64,000 bases of DNA from Spirochaetota bacterium (lineage in GTDB: Bacteria; Spirochaetota; Spirochaetia; Treponematales; Treponemataceae): contig JAEXRH010000012.1 of the NCBI GenBank assembly GCA_023438065.1, positions 744,001 to 808,000 on the forward strand, given 5' to 3'. This document shows positions 62,457 to 64,000 of this stretch, one piece after another. The position numbers and the translations under genes are program-made. The notes beneath the pieces are model-generated. The model made no database searches. It was not told where the DNA came from and saw nothing but the letters and a program-made list of their open reading frames with translations. Positions within the stretch are counted from its first letter, which is position 1, and the number at the start of each line of letters is the position of its first letter.

Positions 62457-63251
62457 ATGAAAAAGACAACGGCAATCATTCTCGCCGCCGCGGCGATCCT
62501 CGCGGCCGGCTGCGCCAAGGCAAAACCCGTCGAGAGCGCCGCCGCGCAAAAACCGGAGCCGGTCCTTCCGCTCGCGGAGAATACCACCGGCAAGACCCTC
62601 ATCCAGACCGTGTCGGGCAGCTCGGCCTATCCCCTCAACTCGTACGTCATCACCTCGAGCAAGGGCGAAACCGTCGTCGTCGACCCGACGGAAATGCCGC
62701 CGCGCTCGCTCGTCGAGCTCAATCCCGCGCTCATCGCGTCCACGCACGGCCACATGGACCACGTCGACATGAAGTATACCGACTCGTACTCGTGCCCGAA
62801 GATTTCGTATTTCGAGACCGACATGAAGACGCGCGACTTCCACGTGTACTCGATCCTTTCGGGCCATAACGGGAACACGCCCGGCAGGAGCAACGTCATC
62901 GTGGTGTTCGAGGTAGACGGCCTCAGGATCGCGCATCTCGGGGACCTCGGCCAGGATTCGTTCACCAAGGAGCAGCTCAAGGCGCTCGGCAAGATCGACA
63001 TCGCCTTCATGCAGTTCGTCAACTCCTATTCGTCGATGACCCTCGAGAACAAGAAGGGGTTCAATCTCATGGACGAGCTCAAACCCACGGTGATCATCCC
63101 GACCCATTTCATCGATCAGGCGTTGCCCGTATTCAACGAAAAGTACGGCGATATCGCCGAGTACACGAACGCCCTTTCGGTCTCGCGCGCGGACCTTCCC
63201 GCGAAGCCCATGACGATGTGGAGGATACTCAATACGCATCGCTATCTCTAA
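62457..63251 (+). CDS. Metallo-beta-lactamase-fold lipoprotein (UlaG-like)
   Basis: A 264-residue lipoprotein (ILAAGC, Cys 19). The metal-binding motif THGHMDHVD is present, followed by GHNGN, IAHLGDLGQ and PTHFIDQ, in the order seen in UlaG-like L-ascorbate-lactonase relatives. It is therefore an exported or membrane-anchored MBL-fold hydrolase; the substrate is unknown. AAGGGG precedes the ATG, and an extended -10 (TGCTATACA) lies near 62420. A long inverted repeat starts 14 nt after its stop. Confidence 0.88.
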   Translation: MKKTTAIILAAAAILAAGCAKAKPVESAAAQKPEPVLPLAENTTGKTLIQTVSGSSAYPLNSYVITSSKGETVVVDPTEMPPRSLVELNPALIASTHGHMDHVDMKYTDSYSCPKISYFETDMKTRDFHVYSILSGHNGNTPGRSNVIVVFEVDGLRIAHLGDLGQDSFTKEQLKALGKIDIAFMQFVNSYSSMTLENKKGFNLMDELKPTVIIPTHFIDQALPVFNEKYGDIAEYTNALSVSRADLPAKPMTMWRILNTHRYL

Positions 63252-63593
63252 GGGGAAGCGGCATGAAGTCCCGCGCCGGCCGATGACGGTAATCGGCGGG
63301 GCCTGGGAAAAACGAACCCGTCGCTTGGTCCTCCGAGAAACCGCGATGCGGTTTCTCGTGCGGAATCGCTCCGGTCCGTTTTCCCCGGCATCCCGCCGGA
63401 TTCGTTCGCTCATGGCCGGCGCGGGACTTCCACGTCTTTTTTTATAACCACCGACATATCCTGATACAGTTACGCGGCTCCCCCTCGCTCCGTCCTCCTC
63501 GGGGAGGCCTCCGCTACCCCCACTTTGAAGAGAAGAAATAAGATCGGCAGCGAAAGGGACAAACCCCGAGATAACGGGGTCTTATCCCGAGGG
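63252..63593. other. Gene-free spacer with long inverted repeat
   Basis: 342 bases with no credible gene. Most of it is the inverted repeat at 63265-63430. A weak leftward hairpin (ACCCCG / CGGGGT, around 63567) lies near the ABC-2 permease stop and could end that transcript. Confidence 0.5.
63265..63430. repeat. Long imperfect inverted repeat with perfect ends and centre
   Basis: Outer arms of 17 bp match perfectly: 63265-63281 (GAAGTCCCGCGCCGGCC) and 63414-63430. The centre is a perfect 11-bp hairpin: CGAGAAACCGC (63334-63344), GAT, GCGGTTTCTCG (63348-63358). Between them the arms are ~50 nt each and still similar (for example CGGCGGG...GGGAAAA). The whole would fold as one long imperfect stem. 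It could be a small non-autonomous element, a terminator-like element, or a structured RNA. Confidence 0.8.
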
Positions 63594-64000
63594 TCAGCTT
63601 CCCGTGCCGCCCCAGGATTCCATGCCTTTTTTCCAGACGAGGCGCGCGAGGGCGAAGAGGGCGACGCCGATGACGGGTGAGGCGAAGGCGGTCCAGTCGA
63701 CCGTGCCGGGCCTCAGGAAAAACTGCGCGGGATAGAAGGCGACGAATCCCATGGGAAGAATCCAGGTAAACACGAACTTGAAGGCGGTGTTGTAGATGTC
63801 CATCGGGTAGCGGGTGTTGTCGCGAATCCCGTTCACGAACGAGATCACCGAGAAGGAGTCGGTCACCCAAAACGCGGTCGACGCCGCGATGAGCATGAGC
63901 GAGGAGATGACCGCGGCCGAGCCGAAAAGGAGCGCGACGAGAAGCGCGACGCGGGAAGGCGACCACGCGACGCCGAGCGCATGCGACGACCACGCGAAAA
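63594..64000 (-). CDS. ABC-2 type permease, C-terminal part (start beyond window)
   Basis: The frame is open from the right edge to the stop at 63594; the visible 135 residues form the C-terminus. At least three membrane helices are seen (ALLVALLFGSAAVISSLMLIAASTAF; FVFTWILPMGFVAFYPAQFFL; ASPVIGVALFALARLVW). The SVISFVNGIRDNTRYPMDIY and ILPMGFVAFYPAQFFL segments match DUF990/ABC-2 permeases, which work in pairs with an ATPase. The N-terminus and partner genes lie outside the window. Confidence 0.85.
   Translation of the reverse strand, partial: FAWSSHALGVAWSPSRVALLVALLFGSAAVISSLMLIAASTAFWVTDSFSVISFVNGIRDNTRYPMDIYNTAFKFVFTWILPMGFVAFYPAQFFLRPGTVDWTAFASPVIGVALFALARLVWKKGMESWGGTGS

Overview
The window looks like a high-GC spirochaete chromosome (Spirochaetales, Treponema/Spirochaeta-like). 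The evidence is a TPR-lipoprotein-associated TRAP transporter (TatT-DctP-fused DctQM), many lipoproteins with relaxed lipoboxes, cytoplasmic sugar-binding-type sensor domains fused to GGDEF or LuxR output, a two-membrane envelope (RND pump, TolC, patatin-barrel protein) and an anaerobe-type 2-oxoacid:ferredoxin oxidoreductase. The assignment is inferred from gene content only.

Left end (1-7391) is the distal end of an integrated element. It ends at a 51-bp displaced 3' part of a tRNA-Leu(GAG) gene (7341-7391), followed by a strong terminator. The element carries a large SF2 helicase of defence-island type that runs off the left edge, a SEC-C protein, an unrecognised protein, and a leftward module: AlpA-like HTH, a small YezD-like protein, a terminase-small-subunit-like protein and a LuxR-type regulator. 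Between this module and the att site lies about 0.9 kb of AT-rich degenerate repeats. Two repeat units carry exact inverted copies of 12 bases of the tRNA att core.

The core chromosome follows. 7.6-12.8 kb: a chemoreceptor, a lipoprotein and a PBP-PAS-LuxR sensor. 12.9-16.2 kb: a lipid operon (DUF1295 protein, PlsY, and a FakA-FakB fusion). 16.2-31.9 kb: an outer-membrane protein, membrane proteins, and a dense signalling region (PBP-GGDEF, class III cyclase, hemerythrin-GGDEF, a PP2C/STAS/histidine-kinase cluster, HPt), together with MtgA, VOR/KOR and FabH. 32-35 kb: a giant ankyrin lipoprotein. 35-43 kb: an RND-MFP-TolC operon with a PII-like gene, and a divergent two-component system. 43-47.4 kb: TrpR-like repressor and the TRAP operon. 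47.5-51.4 kb: TatD, tRNA-Leu(TAA), and a TrpXYZ-type ABC transporter behind a clear operator. 51.5-64 kb: envelope proteins, a YjfB-type small protein, a cyclase-family hydrolase, MATE, alpha/beta hydrolase, patatin, DUF47-PiT phosphate uptake, an MBL lipoprotein, a long inverted repeat, and the end of an ABC-2 permease gene.

A recurring feature is the near-leaderless promoter: sigma70-like -35/-10 pairs whose -10 box ends 5-10 nt before the ATG, with no Shine-Dalgarno sequence. I see this at about ten genes, both in the core and in the island. It also helped choose several start codons.
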